Below, one piece after another: positions 5,655-8,174 of a stretch of DNA of 8,174 nucleotides (its first letter is position 1; every line of letters begins with the position of its first letter). Source of the DNA: JBFELO01 sp041552055 (GTDB taxonomy: Bacteria > Acidobacteriota > Thermoanaerobaculia > Thermoanaerobaculales > Sulfomarinibacteraceae); assembly GCA_041552055.1 (NCBI GenBank), contig JBFELO010000189.1, forward strand, positions 1 through 8,174, in the 5' to 3' direction. The notes under the pieces are model-generated. The model made no database searches. It saw nothing but the letters and a program-made list of their open reading frames with translations, and had not been told where the DNA came from. Position numbers and translations under genes: made by a program.

Positions 5655-7373
5655 ATGGAAGATTCAATTCTGCCCCATCCGTCGATGATCGACCGGTTGG
5701 TGGAGGTCGCGCGCCGCCTGCGGTCGATCCGCAGACCGGCTGAGGCTGCCGAGCTCCTCGAGATTGCGGCGGCGTTCTCGCCGCAAGGAAGTGCCCTCCG
5801 CGAGGAGGCCGAGCGGGTCCGGGGCGAAGAAGGCATCGACGATTTCGACCGCGAGTTCAAGCGCCGAAACCTCGAGGCCTCTCACGCCCTCGGCATGGCT
5901 CACATCTTCGAGACTCGGGGGGAGTTCGGTCGCGCCGTCGACATGATCGACCTCGCCAAGCTGCGTACGCCTTTCAACTACCTTGCCTACGCCGCCGCCG
6001 GTTTCCTTCACCTGCGGCACGACGACGCCGAAACGGCCCTCGCCGAGTTCATCCAGGCACGCCGGCTCAACCCTCTCGACTTCCGCCTCGCGGTCGAGAC
6101 CTCCCGAACCGCGCTGGAAAACGAGGACTTCGACGCCGCTCTCGAGGCGGCAATCGACGCCATGCTGTTGGCGAGCTGGCGCTCCGATCGCGAGCAGCAG
6201 CAGGAGAGAAGACGGGTCGAGACTTTGGTGAGGCTCTGCCAGCGCGAGCCGGCCACTATCGAGAAGCTGATTTCGAACCGCATCTCCACGCTCCAGAGGG
6301 CATGCGATCACGTGGCCCTGAGCCACGCCAAAATCTTCTCGCATGCGGATGTGGAGCCGCAGAGGGAGCGTGGAGCGAAAAGCGGCTCCGAGGAAAACGA
6401 CCTCCTGCGACGCGCCACCGAACTGCGATCGATGGGCCTCTTCCGTCATTTCTCGGATGAGCTGATCATTCCCCTCGCGAAGCTCGCGACATCGACGTCT
6501 TTTGCCCCCGGAGATGTCTTCTTCGCCGAGAATGACAGCACCCGAGACCTCTTGATCGTCCGCAAAGGAACCGTCCATATCACGCGCGCGACACCGGTCG
6601 GCACCCAGGTGCTGTCGACCCTCGACGCGGGAGCTCTCTTCGGTGAGGTTTCGTTCCTCGATGGGCTGCCACGATCGGCCACTGCAGTCGGGGTCGGCGA
6701 GGGATCGATCTACACCTTCTCCGCCGGCGCTCTCGACACCGCGGTGGCCTCGGATCGCGAGCTCGCGGTCAGCCTGCTGTGGGGCTTCTGGCAGACCCTC
6801 GCCGACAAGGTCCGCGCGGCCAACGCGCAGATGAGTGAGCTCTTCGGCGCCCCGTCGGAGCCGTTCCAGCTGGAGCGAGACGGGGAAGGGACCGGCGACC
6901 GGGTGCACGTGACCGAGGAGACCAAGCTCGACATCCTGCGCGAGCAGGGGCTGTCGGCGCAGGAGCTCCGGTTGCTGGCCAAGTACTCACGCGAGCGGAG
7001 GTACTCGGCCGACGCCCTGATCTTCGCAGAGGGCGAGCCAGGGGACTGTCTCTACATCGTGCTCGATGGTGCGGTTCGCATCTCGCGCATGGTGCCCGGC
7101 ATGGGTGAGGAAGCTCTGGCGGTTCTGGAACGCGGTGAGGTCTTCGGCGAGCTGGCCCTGGTCGACGACCAGCCGCGCTCGGCCGACGCCCGCGCCCACC
7201 GCACGACCACGACGGTGTTCTCCATCAGCCGGTCGCTCCTCGAGGAGGTGTTGTCGATGGACCCGGACGCTGCGGTCCAGTTCCTCAACCTCCTCTGCCG
7301 ACTCCTCTGCCGCCGCCTGCGGGCGATGAACGAGCGTCTCGTCGCCTGGCGCGTCATGGCGTCGCACGAGTAG
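5655..7373 (+). CDS. TPR protein with two cyclic-nucleotide-binding domains
   Basis: Probable cytoplasmic cAMP- or cGMP-responsive regulatory or scaffold protein of 572 residues; its output is unknown. Residues 12-175 form about four TPR-like helical hairpins, clearest at AYAAAGFLHLRHDDAETALAEF (111-132) and its sequel ending RRLNPLD. Residues 263-385 are a first CRP/PKA-type cNMP domain with cassette FGEVSFLDGLPRSATA (329-344; Glu331, Arg340). Residues 437-560 are a second with FGELALVDDQPRSADA (497-512; Glu499, Arg508). Both keep the Glu that contacts the ribose hydroxyl and the Arg that contacts the phosphate, nine residues apart. A polar linker (about 398-425) separates the domains. There is no helix-turn-helix, kinase, or membrane segment, so this is not a CRP-type transcription factor. 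The C-terminus ends in an Arg-rich helix. ATG 5655 was chosen because the promoter lies immediately upstream and the earlier in-frame codons are antisense to the S55 gene. Transcribed divergently from the S55 unit. Confidence 0.88.
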   Translation: MEDSILPHPSMIDRLVEVARRLRSIRRPAEAAELLEIAAAFSPQGSALREEAERVRGEEGIDDFDREFKRRNLEASHALGMAHIFETRGEFGRAVDMIDLAKLRTPFNYLAYAAAGFLHLRHDDAETALAEFIQARRLNPLDFRLAVETSRTALENEDFDAALEAAIDAMLLASWRSDREQQQERRRVETLVRLCQREPATIEKLISNRISTLQRACDHVALSHAKIFSHADVEPQRERGAKSGSEENDLLRRATELRSMGLFRHFSDELIIPLAKLATSTSFAPGDVFFAENDSTRDLLIVRKGTVHITRATPVGTQVLSTLDAGALFGEVSFLDGLPRSATAVGVGEGSIYTFSAGALDTAVASDRELAVSLLWGFWQTLADKVRAANAQMSELFGAPSEPFQLERDGEGTGDRVHVTEETKLDILREQGLSAQELRLLAKYSRERRYSADALIFAEGEPGDCLYIVLDGAVRISRMVPGMGEEALAVLERGEVFGELALVDDQPRSADARAHRTTTTVFSISRSLLEEVLSMDPDAAVQFLNLLCRLLCRRLRAMNERLVAWRVMASHE

Positions 7374-7419
7374 ACCTTCATTTTTCGCTGACACCCGCCC
7401 CAAAAACCGCGAATGACTC

Positions 7420-7447
7420 AGCCCCTTCCTGGGGCTCTCGCCCCAGG
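7420..7447 (+). other. Two overlapping, mutually exclusive hairpins
   Basis: AGCCCC (7420-7425) pairs with GGGGCT (7431-7436) across a 5-nt loop. Alternatively CCTGGGGC (7428-7435) pairs with GCCCCAGG (7440-7447) across the tetraloop TCTC. The GGGGC arm is shared, so only one can form. No U-tract follows, so this is not a standard intrinsic terminator. It lies 47 nt after the cNMP-binding gene's stop and may protect or end that mRNA. Confidence 0.4.
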
Positions 7448-7548
7448 CCAACCATCTGTCGCACCTCCGGGGCTCTTGTGGACAATTGGCCGTTCCCGAG
7501 GTGACGGACGGCCTTCGGGCATCGTGACTCACCCCTGCCAGCGAGTGG

Positions 7549-7577
7549 TTGACCCTGGACACTGTGATCGGTTTGAT
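7549..7577 (+). promoter_or_regulatory. Candidate promoter of the LON-domain gene
   Basis: TTGACC (7549-7554, five of six matches) is followed after 17 nt by TTTGAT (7572-7577, four of six matches to TATAAT). The expected +1 near 7584 would give a leader of about 45 nt before ATG 7629. The rest of the 255-nt gap (7374-7628) shows no gene-like content apart from the hairpins. Confidence 0.35.
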
Positions 7578-7628
7578 GGAAGAAGTGATCCGCAGAGATT
7601 GTTGTTCCGTTTAGAGAAGGACGACGAT

Positions 7629-8174
7629 ATGCACCGCTCCATATTCGAAGACGGTCCGAAAGCCCCGCCGCCGGAAACAGTGCAGGTTCCGAACGTGATC
7701 CCGATCTTCCCTCTGCCACGGGTGGTTCTTTTGCCGGCAGAGGTGCTGCCGCTGCACGTCTTCGAGCCTCGATACCTCGAGCTCGTGCGCGACGCCGTCG
7801 AGACGCACCAAGTGATCGGCATGGTCCAGGTCGAGCCCGGTCATGAAGCTGATCTGCCCGGCTCCCCGCCGGTCTGCAACTTCGGTTGCGTCGGATTCAT
7901 CGCGGCCCACGAGGAGATCGAGGACGGCCGCTTCCTGATGTGGCTGCTCGGGCTCGAGCGCTTCCGGATCGAGGAGGAGCTCGATGTCAAGACCAGCTAC
8001 CGACAGGTGCGGGTCCAGTACGAGCCGATACCCGAGTCCCCCAAACGCCTGGCGGGGATCCGTCCGCTGCGACAAGAGCTGCGGTCCCTGCTTCCGAGCC
8101 TGGTGGACCTCGACGAGGCCTCGCGCGACCAATTCGCCCGCCACATGGAGGAGGTCTCCGATGCCCAGCTCATC
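7629..8174 (+). CDS. Stand-alone LON substrate-binding-domain protein, C-terminus cut by window edge
   Basis: Corresponds to the N-terminal domain of Lon protease (PF02190 type, PUA-like beta-barrel plus helices), here without any visible ATPase or protease part. In Lon this domain binds substrates; the role of free-standing versions is not settled. The 182 visible codons show VIPIFPLPRVVLLPAEVLPL (23-42), HVFEPRYLELV (43-53), the strand GCVGFIAAHEEIEDGRFLMW (86-105) and LLGLERFRIEEEL (106-118), all typical of the family, followed by the start of the helical part (about 138-182). Stand-alone members are usually about 190-230 residues, so little is probably missing, although a full-length Lon cannot be excluded. 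ATG 7629 has a good Shine-Dalgarno, AAGGA at 7617-7621 with 7-nt spacing. The same frame stays open upstream to ATG 7413, but those 72 codons look non-coding. Confidence 0.85.
   Translation, partial: MHRSIFEDGPKAPPPETVQVPNVIPIFPLPRVVLLPAEVLPLHVFEPRYLELVRDAVETHQVIGMVQVEPGHEADLPGSPPVCNFGCVGFIAAHEEIEDGRFLMWLLGLERFRIEEELDVKTSYRQVRVQYEPIPESPKRLAGIRPLRQELRSLLPSLVDLDEASRDQFARHMEEVSDAQLI

Noticed and set aside
5664..6908. Minus-strand frame of 414 codons
   Set aside because: Mirror of the TPR/cNMP coding sequence, with no recognisable domain and no independent start signals.
7428..7447. Intrinsic terminator
   Set aside because: The stem is strong, but no U-tract follows it on the plus strand and none is correctly placed for the minus strand.
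7378..8144. Minus-strand frames opposite the LON-domain gene and its upstream gap
   Set aside because: No motifs or start signals; the plus-strand LON motifs explain the coding bias.

Overview
This GC-rich window comes from a bacterial chromosome. It holds six protein-coding genes, two of them cut by the window ends. I see no rRNA, tRNA, CRISPR array or insertion sequence. The mix of genes suggests Acidobacteriota, perhaps a Thermoanaerobaculia-like lineage: a secreted S55-type (SpoIVB-like) protein coupled to a secreted beta-propeller protein, coaD beside a family-4 glycosyltransferase, and a TPR/double cyclic-nucleotide-binding protein. That placement rests on remembered gene repertoires and is only moderately secure; another deep-branching GC-rich phylum would also fit.

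The left two thirds (1-5536) is read on the minus strand. In transcription order it holds: an exported protein with the S55 catalytic signatures (5536-3785); an exported protein with about seven propeller blades and Ig-like C-terminal domains (3782-1683), starting 2 nt after the previous stop; a 123-nt gap with a 6-bp tandem repeat and a strong-looking extended -10 element; coaD (1559-1044), pantetheine-phosphate adenylyltransferase; and a GT4 glycosyltransferase (1034 to beyond position 1), starting 9 nt after coaD. These look like two transcription units, an envelope pair and a coaD-glycosyltransferase pair.

The right third is read on the plus strand. A divergent 118-nt region carries a recognisable sigma70-type promoter (TTGACC-18-TACAAT) for a 572-residue protein with N-terminal TPR-like helices and two intact cyclic-nucleotide-binding domains (5655-7373). 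After a 255-nt gap containing two competing hairpins and a possible promoter, a stand-alone LON substrate-binding-domain protein begins at 7629 and runs off the right end.

The most interesting points are these. The S55 catalytic segments are in permuted order (Asp-Ser before His) compared with Bacillus SpoIVB. The S55 start codon has no Shine-Dalgarno of its own but overlaps a six-codon upstream minigene. The coaD promoter appears to give a leaderless GTG-initiated mRNA with a hexamer tandem array where the -35 would be. The tandem cyclic-nucleotide-binding protein has the pocket spacing of the eukaryotic PKA regulatory subunit but no DNA-binding domain.
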